DNA of 64,000 nucleotides from Ceratodon purpureus (lineage: Eukaryota; Streptophyta; Bryopsida; Pseudoditrichales; Ditrichaceae), in the NCBI GenBank assembly GCA_014871385.1, contig CM026432.1, positions 6,920,970-6,984,969 on the forward strand, written 5' to 3'. The notes below the pieces were generated by a model, which worked only from the letters and a program-made list of their open reading frames with translations, was not told the DNA's origin and searched no databases. Position numbers and translations under genes: made by a program. Shown in pieces: positions 35,736-48,505 of this stretch; the first letter of the stretch is position 1; the number at the start of each line of letters is the position of its first letter.

Positions 35736-36919
35736 TGAATGTTCCGCAATACAAACCCAGCAATGTCTCTCCCCCAATGACAACAATCTCACACAGCAAC
35801 TAAGAGCGATCACTGCTGTGCCGCAATTCCCTGCTCCTTGCAATAGTTCCAAGCTCCGAGGTGACACAATTCGAGATTTCGGACGCTACAAAAGACGCTC
35901 TGCGTCGCTGAGGTTGTGAAAAAGAATGCACGACAGGCATGACGGAATGCGAGCTTGGAATTTAGAGTTTGTGAAATTGAAAGCTGCGAGTCGCGACTGA
36001 ATGGGCGACTGAATGGGTGAAGTTGAGAACCGGAGGATGTGTGGGAGTGGCGGGTATCTGGGAATCTGTGGTGTTGTTATTTGGAGAGGCCTGCGTTCGA
36101 CAAGCGTTGTGGGAGTGCGGTTGGTGACTTGGCAGTTGAATGGTGGGAGTTGAAAATGGGAGATGGAATTGTGAGTTACATGGAATTCTATGGGAATCAG
36201 CGACCCCAGAACGATTTTTGGGTTTGAGCAGTGTTGGCTATGTCTATTAGGCATGGCAGCAGAATTTGCGAAACCTTGGGATAATTGTATTTTTTTTTTT
36301 TTTTTCTTAGGAATTAGAATGTAGTAATTTTGCGATTTTTTTTTTTTCTGAGCAAAACAACATTTGCTACTCAGCATGAAAGCAACTGAACTCGACAATG
36401 CTACTCATGATTTTTTTTCTACATTCATAATGCAACGTGGTGACTGAAATGATGGAAATTTGCGAAATTTTTCAAATTGTTTTTAGTTCTTATTTTCGGT
36501 TATGTTCAGAAAAGATAAGTGAAAGGAACTTGTTTATTTCTTTGTAACAAATTCATGGGGCAAGAGATTAGAATACAATTCCGAAACTAAGTGCAAACTG
36601 CAAAGTAATACTTGGAATTCTAACTGAAAAACCCTGTCATTGATGAGGGAATCGAACCCTTTAAACTGCCCATTGCAGCATCAATGTTCTGCAAACAACA
36701 CAAACAAGCCACGTTAAAATCACAAATTAGTACAAATCCAAGGCTGCTCGGTGGAGCTCCTCAACCATCGAGCTCCCGCCATTGCCGAAAGCTTCGAAGT
36801 TAAGTCCAATCTCTAGTTCTGATGAAGAATGAGCTTCAAAGTCGGCCTAACGTCATGGAAACTAAGAGAACCAAATCACAAGTTCACAACACCTCAATGG
36901 AGGATACTGCCTAAGAGTT
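35736..36919. other. Spacer between the thioredoxin and hAT-type genes
   Basis: No gene is recognised. There is a T run at 36290-36305 and another shortly after. A 49-bp hairpin-like segment at 36638-36686 has 7-bp ends (CATTGAT/ATCAATG) and a tRNA-like B-box, discussed among the rejected items. Confidence 0.45.
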
Positions 36920-39900
36920 TCAAGTATCTCCGTGCCGGCCAACTTTCACAGCACTTGGCCAGGAATCTATTGCTTCCTGAAATGGGAAGTTTTCAAGCGT
37001 GAAGTACTTCTGGCCAAACATCCGAACAACTAGAGGAAGATGCTTCCCCAACCTATTCCTCTGGCACGATTTCAAGAACTTTAAGGTGGAGAAACACCTC
37101 TCGTCCTCAGTGGAGCCTAATACGAGCACACTTCCCATCTCTGCAAGTTTCAAATATTCAGGAATGAGCTTGCACAGGGGCCTTGACGCCGAGAGGGTCC
37201 TCCACAGCTTCACAACTGGATTGACATTAAACGGAGGGGCACATGCGGCTTCAGCATTCGCCTTCATGGTGAGTTTGAACAGAGACTGCTCAACTTCTAG
37301 CTTCGACGCCGAAAGCATCTCAGGAACAGCTAGAGCCACACCATCAAGCGTGACTGTTTTCGACTTGCAATAGAAGTTTTTCAGCACTGACAAATGCTGG
37401 ACAAAACTTTCATCGGCCCCATCTTGCATCCAGTATTGAGGGTAAATGATCCCGAAGGCATCAAGTACCTCAACGTGAGGAAAACGGCGATCCAATTCAT
37501 CTGATAAGGCTTGAGCCGCCTCTGCACAGGACCAGAAAACCACAGTCAGAAGCAACGAACCGCAAAGGAACCACTGAGTCTACAAAGACACCAACGACAC
37601 ACCCTGACTAGCAACAATCCTGCAAAGACACCAGCGAGCCAGCAAAAGCACACACACATCCAGCGAGCACGACCTCAAAAACAGAGAAGCAGAATTGAAA
37701 GGAAAAAAAAATGATTGAAAAAAACAAAAATAAAAAAGAATGGAACGACGTCGACGATCAGGGGGAAGCAGGAACCAGATACCTGCAAGCAGCAAACCAC
37801 ATCATCAATCAAACATCACGAACCCCAAAGCAGCGAAGAAAAAAATAAAATACCAACGATCCATGGAGCCTAGCAACAATACAGCAACTGGAGTCGTGGA
37901 CACAACGCTCAGTGGCTTACAAAGCAAAAACCCGTACAATCCAGCAAGCCTAAGCTGCGAAAGAAGCAGAATATAAAGAATATAAAGAATTAAAAAAAAT
38001 TAAAAAAATTAAAAAAGAAAAGAATAAAAAAGAATGCAAGAACCTGTTACCTGCAAATTGACGCTGAACGTTGTCAATGCAACGATTGAATTCTTTGTGG
38101 GTTACAAAGAGGCATTGGCCGCTGGATTTATCATGGCAGCGAAGGTAGATGTATCTACTTTTGAAATCGAAGTAAAGATATTGAACGCCACTGCCGCCAT
38201 CAGACTCCTTCCATTTCATACACAGAGAAGGATGCCGAAGTTCCAGCAAATCGTGGTACTCCTTGAAGTCCTCTTCGCCAAAGGCAGTTTGGGGGTCAAT
38301 ATACTTGCGGGCCAGCTCATCCTGAACACATTTCACGGATTGTAAAAAATCGCATATGAAAACATCTCGAGCCTGGGCGAATTTGATGAGGCAGTGGACA
38401 GTGGTCAGCAAGGGCTGAAAGCATGCTAGGGACAGCAACAACTCAATGTCTACAAGGTAATCAAAGTTGTCAAAGGCCGCACCAACATCCTTACTTTTCT
38501 CACAAGGAACATGAGTCATATCCGTGCCCATCTTAACGATAAGAGTCTTGTATTCTTCAAGTACCCTTCTTGCTGGACTCCTCATGGATATCCAGCGAGT
38601 AGTGTTATTTCGGAGAATCTTGTTCCCCTTAGTTTCCATGAGGCTAGCTAACTTCTGAAGCTCAACAATTTTTTTGTTGCTTCTGCAGAAGTATGCGTAC
38701 AAGGACTGCAGGAAAGCTTCAAGCCGAGACACCATAGGAAAGTTAGACAAAGTCTGAACGTACAAATTGACCCTATGTCCACAGCACTTCATTCCCAAAG
38801 AAAAAGGCGCCCACTTCTCCCGAATCTGGGAGGCTACCCCAGTTTTCGATCCCTGAAGGGCCGCAACACTATCTGAACCGAAAGCTAGAAGCTTTCCTGC
38901 AAGCTCTACCTGAGACAGGCCGCCTTCACACATCAACGAGTGCATTATTACATTCGTTAAGTGATCAGCTTTGCCTGGCTCGGTGACATGCGACATGTGC
39001 AGCAAGTGGGGTATTCTGTCCCAATTGTCCATCGTGTAGACATGAACCCCAATCCACGACGTGTGATCAATCGCTGTAACCTCATCTGCACTAATCGAAA
39101 TGACTCGAGCAGACTTAACAATCGACTTGAGAGACTTCATAACTGACAAATGCAAGTGCTCGCTCATCTCCCAGCCAGTACTCTCAGACCAATGTTTTCG
39201 AGGCAAATTCTTAACCTTAAGGTATTTGAACAAATTCTCAGATCTTTCATAATCAATCATCGGACGACCATGACTAAGGATTTCATACAAGGTTGAGAAT
39301 TGAACTCCCTTTCTCTTCAGGTCCGGCTCCAAACCCGCCAGCACTTGATCTGCAACAGTCCCAGGCTTTCGGCTGGCCCAAGTCTTACAATGCTGTAAGT
39401 GGTGGCACTTGTGGGCAATGTAGGTGTCGCCGGCCTTGAGATGAGCCTCGGGGTGGCCATCGGCAATGCAAGTCCGCTTGCCCTGGTGCTTGGCCAGGTT
39501 ATCATTCTTCGGCACAATTGATTTCTTGCGGCCCTCCACACCAGTGCAGATCTTACAGATCACAGCCACCAAGACGCCATCCACGAACTCGCCGTCACCC
39601 CAAGTGTACTTGCAGGACCATGATTCTTGCCACATTCTCGTAACATCAGGGGTCTTCCTCTTCTTCGGCGATCCCCCTCCCTTCACCGAGCCCCTCCTCT
39701 TCCTCTTCTTCCCTCCAACCTCAGGGACGACTTGATCCTCCCCATAATCGGTGCCTTCGCCAACCTCTCCATCGGATCTCTCCTCGCTGGCCACAGAAAC
39801 TTCAGAACGACTGCACTCCAGAGGCCGAATCGCAGGGTACACGGAGTCGGAAGCTTGAGTCTCCGAGACATGCGTGAGGGACTTCTCGTTGCCAGGAACA

Positions 39901-40025
39901 ATCGCAGCAGTTGGAGCGCCGAACTTTGGAGCACGGGGCAAGTATTTGCCAAGACCATTCACATTTCGGCTTGAACCGAAGTATCGCACTCGAAAGTTCT
40001 CCGGCAGCTTCAACCGCGGAGCCAT
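36920..40025 (-). CDS. hAT-type transposase-like protein with zinc finger
   Basis: Two exons, 40025-38051 and 37521-36920, join in frame to give 858 residues. The family moves hAT DNA transposons or, when domesticated, binds DNA as a regulator. An acidic/basic disordered start contains a likely nuclear signal, KKRKRR...KKRK, at residues ~106-124. A BED/TTF-like zinc finger follows, with CKIC at 157-160 and H180/C186. Then comes the RNase-H-like core, with first catalytic-type Asp in VISISADEVTAIDHTSW and second in LLAFGSDSVAALQGSKTGVA. Next is the CCGHRVNLYVQ motif. A C-terminal hAT dimerisation region contains LWRTLSASRPL and GSTEDERCFSTLKFLK. No stops interrupt the frame. The start ATG at 40025 was chosen at MAPRLKLPENF; an in-frame ATG at 40100 is possible. 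I did not find terminal inverted repeats, so a domesticated gene cannot be told from an old or active element. Confidence 0.85.
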
Positions 40026-40130
40026 TCCCGAATCCAAATAAACCTGCGCCCCTTCAAGACAGACACAAAGCCCCCTCAATGCGCACAAAGCACTCGGCAA
40101 ATCGTGACACCGAAATCAGATCAAAGACAG

Positions 40131-40225
40131 AAAGCTCACAAAGCAGATCGATCGAAGCAGACACAAAGCTCACAAAGCAGATCGATCGAAGTAGACACAA
40201 AGCTCACAAAGCAGCTCACAAAGCG
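40131..40225. repeat. ~34-bp tandem repeat upstream of the hAT-type gene
   Basis: Nearly three units of AGCTCACAAAGCAGATCGAT plus CGAAGCAGACACAA are arranged head to tail. They lie in the presumed 5' leader of the minus-strand gene. Confidence 0.8.
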
Positions 40226-42671
40226 GATCGCAACCAAGAGCAAGCAGTAAAGACAGCAAGAGACTCGGATGCAAGAACCCACAGATCCCAACCCCAATTT
40301 ATACACACAAAAGAAATGGAACGAGACGACCTGGCCAAGACGTTGCGCTCGGAAATGAATGCCAGCCTCCACTTCGCCATCGCCGTGAATGAGAGAATCC
40401 CAAATCTTCCAAAATTCACAGCAATCGCCAAGAGCAGGGAAACAGCTCTGAAAACGGCGCTCCCCGAGTCCCCCTCTACTTCAAGCAATTACAGCAGCTC
40501 ATGCTGGACAGCAATTACAGATCAAAGACACAAATGCACAAAGACAAAGGACAAAGACACAAATCTCGAGGGGGGGGAAAACAAAGCAAAGGCAGGGATA
40601 GCTACACGGTGAGCACAGAGTTCGAAACCCCTCGCTAAGTACCCCAGCCGAAGGTGGGAGAGAGAGAAAATCTAATGATTAGGGTTCGCTAAATGGACGG
40701 TTGAGATGCAGCCGCCAAGCTACATCTGAACGGCTGCCGTCGTATCCACGCTACTCATCACATTTCAGATGAATACAGAGATGCTCATCACAATGCTGCC
40801 ACTTCGCAATTATTACATCCCGAATCCTGTTGTGTAGTAGATTCGCGAAATGTACAAAAATCGAACACCCTTTTCACACTGTACTTGTGGCACACAAGGT
40901 TTTTTTGTAGTAATTGAGCTAATTTTAGCCAGTTTTAATTTCGCTGATGGGAATGGGAGATGTAAGTGTAAAATCCGAGTTGAGTAAAGGGAGAGCACCT
41001 CGTGGTAGGGGCTCACGGTGTGGGAGGAGTTACAAGGCCAAGGGCGATGGCGTAGCGCGGCTCGAGTCGAAGGGTCTTTCCTAAGGGGTGAGCTTTTGAC
41101 GGGGAAGGGATTTCAGCTGTAGGCTTATGTAACTCAAGTGGTCTGGGCTTCCTGCTCGTGAAAAAGACTGCCTAGGGTTTTTTTGCGTGGAGGGTCTTCG
41201 ACTAGAGAACCCGGTAGATCTTCGTCGACAAGCATTTTATGAGGGAAGATCTGATGTATAGAAGAGGAACAAATATTCAAAGGAAAATACAATGAGGAGT
41301 AGGTGTTGTGTTGTGTGGGAGGTTGGGGGTTGGCGTTGACAACTGCACTTTGAAGAGAAAGGAATTTCCAGGGCTCGATTGTAAGTGTTGGCATATGAGT
41401 CTACGTTGTAATTATTTTTCTTGAATAGAGTAACATTAGAATATAGGGAGTTTTGTTACATTATAAGAAGTTGTATCACCCGCTCTAGCACCATCTAATG
41501 TGTAAACATAGTCTCTTGGGATTATGTGAAGAAGTTTACATTGATGGAAAATTTGTCGCATAAAAATATAAAATTTACGTAGTACATGATTGCACTAGTT
41601 CTTATTTGGCAAATGTAGATTTAGATTCTAAAATAATTACATCAAATAAACATGAAATTTAAATTGGTTTGCTAATTATTTGAAATCGTAGAGAAAAAAG
41701 GTAACACTTGAATATTTTGAATTATACAGAGATGGTTTGACTTGAGATACTCCTAAGCAATTGATGGAACCTGATATTATTTTAGGCAGTCTGCTAGCCA
41801 CCTCACGTTTCCAATGAAAGCTGGAAACTTAGGCTAGCCTAAATTCCGATCCATCTGATTCACAAAGCTGCACTCCAGGTCACTGGAGTACGAAATATTC
41901 TCGAAGTCTTTACTCATTTAAAGAACTTGTACCCCCTCTTGTACCAAAAATAAGTTACTGGAATTCAATATAAATTTCTCGTAAAATTTTGAAGCCTGTA
42001 TTCATAACTCATGAAAAGAACTTTTTTGTATTTTAAATTTGTTCTGTACTTGGGTTTACTTGAACGCAGAATTACAATTATGAGAATGACTGGACATGTT
42101 TGAATATGTTGATTTTACCCCACATTCACTACACTGTCCTTATTTCAGATCTCTCCAGCAAAATGTTTAGGTCAATATGGTTAAATTATCTTGAAACTAC
42201 ATGTGGACTAGAACTTTGTTTTGAAGGTTGGTACGGTGATGCAATATCCTACGCACTTGTGGATTCTAAGATTATAATGAAGATTTATAAGATTATGATG
42301 TAATCTCATGTCAAGATTCATTTTTTAAGGAAGTTCATAGTTTTAGTCCTTCCTTCCAAAGTAAGGTTTTACTTCAAAATCGTTGAAATAATTTTATGGG
42401 ATCCACTCTATTTGTTTACATCATCCACTAACCTTCTTTTATTATCTTATTCATAATATTTTTTTCTATAAGCAGTAATCAAAGCAAGAAAACGAACACT
42501 AAGTAGTTGGATACATATGCATTCATAAGACTACCACAAGACGTTGACAAACGACATAGTTTATTGTAAAAAGAGAGAGAATATAAAATATGCATGGACA
42601 TACCTAGGTGTCCAAGTATATAACTTATTTTCCTTTCTAACCATAATTGTAACTCTCATTGGCCTCAATAA

Positions 42672-42676
<5 letters not shown>

Positions 42677-42714
<38 letters not shown>
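42677..42714 (+). repeat. 38-bp poly(A) tract
   Basis: An uninterrupted run of 38 A follows CAATAAAAATT. It could mark the tail of an old retrotransposed sequence, but nothing recognisable as its body is seen upstream. Its length is also prone to sequencing error. Confidence 0.8.
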
Positions 42715-42716
<2 letters not shown>

Positions 42717-43429
42717 TTACCTCTCATTGCTTTCTCTTAGTTTTTTTATTTTTTATTTTTTATTGGTCTTTGTTCTTTCCATTGACCTATGAGTCAAATT
42801 AGATAACTTTACTACCGGAGTCACTTTCTTATTTCATAGAAGTAGGTCTAAAACTTATGGTTAAAATATTGCGCTTAGAGCCAATTCACACTATGATTGG
42901 AGGTTGAGAAGCCGTCGGTTTGCATTCGTTAGATCGTAAGAATGCCCAAAGTTTGTCTTAACCATGCTCAAAATTGGCCTTCTTAGCCTCCAAAGAATAG
43001 GCCAAAGTGCAAAGGCCATCGCATCTAAAAAAAAACCTACATGACAACAATTTTTTGAAATTAGGTCATTCATTTTTGACAAGTCTACTGCTTGAATCCA
43101 TAAAATCCTACATGGTCAACTCCATAAACAGATGTGGCAACCAGGCTTCTTACTTCTATTCATCGTTCGCCATTGGGATTTTCTACTCCCTCTTTTTTGC
43201 TCTTCTAAGTTTGGCCGCCGGTCACCGGTGCCCGTTACCGAGGTCCCAAGATCTCGTCTTAAGATATGGACAGTCATGGACGGCTACGATGCCGCAGCCT
43301 AAACATACTCAAGCTTTTTTGTTTTGTGCGCGAATCCCCAACCGAGCCCCCGAGACCTCATCTGAAGACGTGGATATTAAGCACGACGATGGACGGCTGA
43401 GATGCCGCGGCGTCCGTCATCGTCTCCGA

Positions 43430-43451
43430 TCACTAAACCCTAAACCCTAAT
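43430..43451 (+). promoter_or_regulatory. Telo-box upstream of CBF5
   Basis: CTAAACCCTAAACCCTAATT contains overlapping telo-boxes about 190 bp before the CBF5 start codon. Telo-boxes in plants are linked with coordinated expression of ribosome-biogenesis and translation genes, which fits CBF5. Confidence 0.65.
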
Positions 43452-43637
43452 TCTGTGCTTTGCAGAGCATGGCTACCGTCTTACAACACTGAAGCTCGCG
43501 ACAGAATTTCTCTTTTCGGCAGCGGAGGTCGTCTGCACCCTCCCGCATGCTCCGCACGGCGACTTAGGAGCTTCAGGCGGTTTTGGTTTGTAGTTTGGTT
43601 GTCTTTTCAGGGTTTTGAGGTCAGGGGTTTGGGTGAC

Positions 43638-45317
43638 ATGGCTGGGTCGGAGAGTAAGAAGAAGCGGAAAGAGAAGGATGAGGGGAAGGAGATGGTGGCG
43701 GTGAACGAGCAGGCGGAGACGGATTACCTGATCAAGCCGCAGGCGACGACGCCGCCGCTCGATACTTCCAAGTGGCCAATTCTGCTCAAGAATTACGACA
43801 AGCTCAACGTGAGGACGGGGCATTACACTCCGCTCCCGACGGGGCACACGCCGTTGAAGAGGCCGCTTCATGACTACGTGCGATATGGTGTGATCAACCT
43901 AGACAAGCCGGCGAATCCTTCGTCGCATGAGGTTGTGGCATGGATTCGGCGTATGTTGAGGGTGGACAAGACGGGGCACAGCGGGACTTTGGATCCGAAG
44001 GTGACGGGCAGCTTGATCGTGTGTGTGGACAGGGCGACGCGGCTCGTGAAGGCGCAGCAGGGCGCCGGAAAGGAGTATGTGTGTGTTGCTAGGCTGCATT
44101 CCGCGGTGGAGTCGGTTGCGAAGGTGGCGCAGGCAATTGAGACTCTGACTGGTGCTTTGTTTCAGAGGCCGCCTTTGATCTCGGCTGTCAAGAGGCAGCT
44201 GCGTATTCGAACCATTTATGAGAGTAAGTTGCTGGAGTATGACGCTGAGCGGCACTTGGTGGTGTTCTGGGTGTCGTGCGAGGCGGGGACGTATATTCGA
44301 ACTTTGTGTGTGCATTTGGGTCTGTTGTTGGGCGTGGGAGGTCACATGCAGGAGTTGCGTAGGGTTAGGTCAGGTATTTTGGGTGAGAAGGATAACCTAG
44401 TGACAATGCACGATGTGCTGGATGCGCAATGGGTGTATGATAATCACAAAGACGAGAGCTACTTGAGGCGCGTGATTATGCCTCTAGAGGTTCTCCTCAC
44501 CAGCTACAAGAGGTGTGTTGTGAAGGACAGCGCTGTGAATGCCATCTGCTACGGTGCGAAGCTCATGATCCCCGGGTTGCTGAGGTACGAGCAAGGGATT
44601 GAGGTTGGCGAGGAGGTTGTTTTGATGACCACTAAGGGAGAGGCCATAGCGTTGGGCATTGCCCAGATGACCACCTCGGTCATGGCCACATGCGACCATG
44701 GTGTTGTGGCCAAGGTGAAGAGGGTGGTGATGGAGAGGGATACATACCCGAGGAAGTGGGGATTAGGTCCTCGCGCCACCACGAAGAAAAAGATGATCAA
44801 TGACGGTCTCCTCGACAAGCACGGCAAGCCCAATGAGAAGACCCCTGCAGAGTGGCTGAGAGTGCCGGTGTTTGATTCTGCGCCCAAGAAGCCGGTTCAG
44901 GAAGAGGAGCCCAAGGCGATCACTGATGGAGCTGCAGCAGTTGAAGCCGAGCCAGTCACTCCTGCGAAGGAGAAGAAGGAAAAGAAGGAGAAGAAGAACA
45001 AGGCGGAGCCAGTCACTCCTGGTCCGGACGATGGTGAGAATGGTTCCAAGAGTGAGAAGAAGCGGTCGAAGGAAGCTGCATCGAGCCCAGTTGAGCAAAC
45101 ACCCGACACTGCCCACAAGAAGAAGAAGTCTAAGAAGGCGGATTCTGAAGCAGAGGAAGCCACGAATGGAGAAGCGACTACAGAGAAGAAGAAGAAAAAG
45201 AAGAAGAAATCCGAAGACGTCGAGATGGAGGAAGCAGTGGAGGTAACACCTAGTGTAGAAAAAAGTGTAGAGAAGAGTGAGAAGAAGAAAAAGAAGAAAT
45301 CTGAAGCTGTGCAATAG
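43638..45317 (+). CDS. CBF5: CBF5/dyskerin H/ACA RNP pseudouridine synthase
   Basis: This is the catalytic subunit of nucleolar H/ACA ribonucleoproteins, which convert uridine to pseudouridine in rRNA and snRNA with NHP2, NOP10 and GAR1. It is one uninterrupted reading frame of 559 residues; the Arabidopsis homologue is also intronless. Visible parts are a Lys-rich start, the dyskerin-like region ([20 protein letters not shown]), and the TruB domain with [20 protein letters not shown]. The catalytic Asp119 lies in [11 protein letters not shown]. The TruB core continues with [16 protein letters not shown] and [14 protein letters not shown]. The PUA domain spans about residues 295-370 ([20 protein letters not shown] onwards). 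The C-terminal ~110 residues are K/E-rich repeats typical of nucleolar localisation. The frame stays open 61 codons upstream, but similarity begins at the ATG at 43638 ([13 protein letters not shown]), which I chose. Confidence 0.97.
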   Translation: MAGSESKKKRKEKDEGKEMVAVNEQAETDYLIKPQATTPPLDTSKWPILLKNYDKLNVRTGHYTPLPTGHTPLKRPLHDYVRYGVINLDKPANPSSHEVVAWIRRMLRVDKTGHSGTLDPKVTGSLIVCVDRATRLVKAQQGAGKEYVCVARLHSAVESVAKVAQAIETLTGALFQRPPLISAVKRQLRIRTIYESKLLEYDAERHLVVFWVSCEAGTYIRTLCVHLGLLLGVGGHMQELRRVRSGILGEKDNLVTMHDVLDAQWVYDNHKDESYLRRVIMPLEVLLTSYKRCVVKDSAVNAICYGAKLMIPGLLRYEQGIEVGEEVVLMTTKGEAIALGIAQMTTSVMATCDHGVVAKVKRVVMERDTYPRKWGLGPRATTKKKMINDGLLDKHGKPNEKTPAEWLRVPVFDSAPKKPVQEEEPKAITDGAAAVEAEPVTPAKEKKEKKEKKNKAEPVTPGPDDGENGSKSEKKRSKEAASSPVEQTPDTAHKKKKSKKADSEAEEATNGEATTEKKKKKKKKSEDVEMEEAVEVTPSVEKSVEKSEKKKKKKSEAVQ

Positions 45318-48300
45318 AGAACGTTGAGTTTTATTTCTTTCTTTTAATTTCCGATAGTTTAAAAACTAATTTCTCGGTTTAGGAACAACAATCTCTCTGG
45401 CCTACGAATTTTGGTTCTAGGAATGATGAGGCAATTTTCAGTTGGTGCCATCGGAATGAATGGAGAGGTATCACAGCTGGTGATGTCGCGAGCTTTCATA
45501 AAGCCTCCAATATGTGTATGTTAGGACCTTCGGAATCTCTTTTGGCACACAATTTTAACTCCTAGTTGCGAATCTGATGTGCATACACTAATGCTATCGC
45601 TTAATTTACTTTTTGAATTGTGGCGTCAGCAGCCTCCTGAGCTTCACAAGCTCTAGGCTTCGACGTGGTTGACAGTCTTGAATCTCAGTTAGGGACATGA
45701 AGAGATTATCATGTGATGGTCGACCATCATAAATACCAAACCTGTTTTCGAAGGTGTTTTTGAACTCTCATATACTACAATGACCCAGCTGGTAGTTGGC
45801 GATCAATTGGATTTGATACATCTGATACCAGTTGGGCTGAAAAATGTACAGCTTCCTTGTTCATATCATTCTTGGTGAATGCAGTATTGCTTGAGATCGA
45901 AGAAGTGCTGATTCTATACCTGTACAGGAATAGAAACCAGGTGTCGGTGTATAAAGCTGAAATTTGATGCTGTAGCTCCTTTACATTTGAAACCGAATTC
46001 TTTGAATCCTTTGTGCCTCTATGCGATTCAATCTACTTAATACATGGATTTAGTGCAAGATTCCGAGGTGAAGAAATAAAACCCGCTTCCTAATCAAATC
46101 AATTAGAAAGAAGCAAATGGAGGCTGAACTATGACTAGTACCCAAAAAAGCTAGGCAGCATATTTAGTGTGTTTTAAAATATAAAATTTGAATCAAGAAC
46201 TTTAAATAATCAATGCAAAAATGTTTTAAAATATACTAAAATCTTCATAATGCTCATGTGTATTTTTTACACAATATAGATTAAACATGCATTTATGTTT
46301 TTTTTAACCATAGAAATCTTTATATCAGAGAAAAGAAGACATAAACTTATGTTTCTCTATTATAATATAAATTGCTTGGAATATATAACTTTATTGGCAG
46401 AGCAAAAACATCTCAACAAAATAAATGTATAATTGTAATGTTCTACAATGCTTTATGAAAATGAATTTACAGGTTTAAAATATTTTAGAAAAAAAATGTA
46501 AGATTTGAATCTAAAACTAATATATTTGATGCAAAATAAATTTATTTCATTATGATATTTAAAAATATTTTTGTGTATATTTTCATCATAAATTTAGAAA
46601 ATAAAAAATAAATAAAATTAAAAACCACTTTATTGAGGTATTTTTGCAAATACAAAAAGAATTATAGTAAAAAAAAAAATTTATACATCCGCTTTAACAA
46701 AGACAACAAATTAGTAATAGCTTCAAAGTTGTTTATACTATAATAGTATAATTTTAATTGTTTTTTTGAAATTATCTATATAAAATTAAAAATATCCTAT
46801 GATTTAGAAAAAACATGAATGCACATTAAAATGTACATATCATGAAAATAGAAATATATAAAATTGTTATAATGTGCCAAAGTTATATTGAATTGATATA
46901 TTATTTAAATTATATATTTATAAACAAGTTGAGAAAGGATTTTGATGGTGTCATGGAAGGTCCAATTAAAATTAGTAGAAGCATGACATTGTTTTTCAAA
47001 CAACGTCATCTCCTCCCAACCTTGGGGCAATTCCACAACATAATGAGGAAAAACTAATTGATTCAAGTTCTTCCTAAACCAAAAATGGTTTGGACCTAAT
47101 GGAGGTTGCCCCCCCCATCTCTCTCTCCCATAAATGTTTGAAAAATCCTCTTCCATTAACTCTCACGAACTTTGATGTTCTCATGAATATAGACTTCCTC
47201 TCATGCTTTGTTAACTTCATGTGGAACTTCACCCTCTCCATGATCACCCTCTCCACTATCTAGACAAGGTCTTATGAATTAACTCACTTCAAGGTCCTAT
47301 GAATTAACCCGGGGACTATCCACTTCATGAGCGATGCTTATGGATCTCTGTCCAGGTTCAGGAAGCATGCCTATCGACGGAGGTGCATATCGACTGCGAA
47401 CAGTTCCTAACTATCGACTTGATACGGTGACTTGGAACAGACCCACCAACAAAAAAACGGTACACTAATAGCGATCCCTATCGGAAGATCAATATGAAGA
47501 ACAAAGTGAGCCTCGACTGGAGCGCCCGTAGGCCGACGGATCAAACGAATCTACGGCATAGGAATCTCCGCCAAGTAGAAGATTTACTTGTCCTGCTAAA
47601 TTCTGACGAATGGCGATGATCGTGGCAATGGCGATGCAATTCGATCATCCGAGACATCGCGAGTTGCAAATTTCTCTTGCAACGATGGAATGCTACGGTT
47701 GCCGGAGTCATCCTCTTTGTGACTGATACCTAGGTAATACTATGGTTATACTCAGGTGGTACTCAAGTTCTACTCGGGGTGATACACCAAAACAAAATGG
47801 CGGCCCTCTGTCTCAGGATCTTAAATACCAAAAAATGACATTCTACATAAAATAATCACTATCTAGCACTCTCGTACATCTAAAGTCACAAATCTACCCA
47901 AAGAAAATACATACATGATATTGGAATCACGTTCACGTTTAGATAATTCAGCCTTGCGATCAAGTTTTGTACAAAACTCTTGCCCACATTCTTGCTCCGT
48001 TGCGTACGAGCAGCAACTCTGCTGAAGATTCCGGAAATTCCTTGCTTGTAGAGTAGAATACTGTTTTGTGAGCTTGAGAGGAAGTGCTACATTGACAATC
48101 ATGTCACATGAAGCTCGTTGGGGTTCACTGTGGGAGGTAAGCATGTGATAGATGTTTCTACTTCGGATATATGTGTCATGGAGGGGAAGAATGAGGTGAT
48201 GTCGGAGTTTCATGTGGAGCTTTGGTGTAAACCTTGCAGCAGTTGAGAATAGTTTTGCAGCTGTAGATTATTACTTGGGTCAGGGAGGGTGATCCGGTCA

Positions 48301-48505
48301 CTTGGCTAGAGTGGTTCAATCATCGCTAACTGAGGTCATTAGGGGATGGTGTCTGAATTCAAGACGACTGGAATTCAAGATTTAACCTATATTTTTGAGA
48401 AGATGATCGAGTGGTGTGTGCTGATTTGGTGACTTTGAGTTGGGGGGTTGTGGGTTTTTTTGGGGGTGGGTTGATGAGGCGGTTGGTGATGGTTTTTCTT
48501 TGCAG
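45318..48505. other. AT-rich spacer
   Basis: The first few hundred bases are the CBF5 3' UTR side. The interval 46150-46950 is extremely AT-rich. The segment 47290-47810 is more GC-rich and may be the remnant of a retroelement, since it contains several near-repeats such as GGTAATACTATGGTTATACT and GGTGGTACT. I see no reverse transcriptase or other diagnostic domain. Confidence 0.4.

Larger units (their letters stand above)
40226..43637. other. Spacer and CBF5 upstream region
   Basis: No gene is supported. The stretch 40690-40740 contains TGGACGGTTGAGATGCAGCC, close to two motifs upstream of CBF5 (near 43275 and 43390). The stretch 41000-41400 is moderately GC-rich and may be a retroelement remnant, but I see no diagnostic motif. 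From 41400 to 42900 the sequence is AT-rich, with a 38-base A run at 42677-42714. Confidence 0.4.

Noticed and set aside
36638-36686. tRNA-like segment on the minus strand with GGTTCGATTCC box and pairing 7-bp ends
   Set aside because: The segment is only 49 bp and has no anticodon or D arm, and the T stem has a mismatch. It is not a functional tRNA by any normal length rule.
40990-41400. Possible solo LTR or retroelement end
   Set aside because: GC-rich composition alone is suggestive. I found no TG..CA borders with duplication, primer-binding site or polypurine tract.
43455-43637. In-frame N-terminal extension of CBF5 by 61 codons
   Set aside because: Similarity to known CBF5 begins at the ATG at 43638. 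The extension has no family counterpart and is more likely 5' UTR.
44763-45314. 183-codon open frame antisense to CBF5, Leu-rich
   Set aside because: It is the mirror of the Lys/Glu-rich CBF5 tail (AAG/GAG repeats read as CTT/CTC), not a separate gene.
47290-47815. Possible retroelement fragment
   Set aside because: There is a composition shift and small internal repeats, but no diagnostic domain in any frame.
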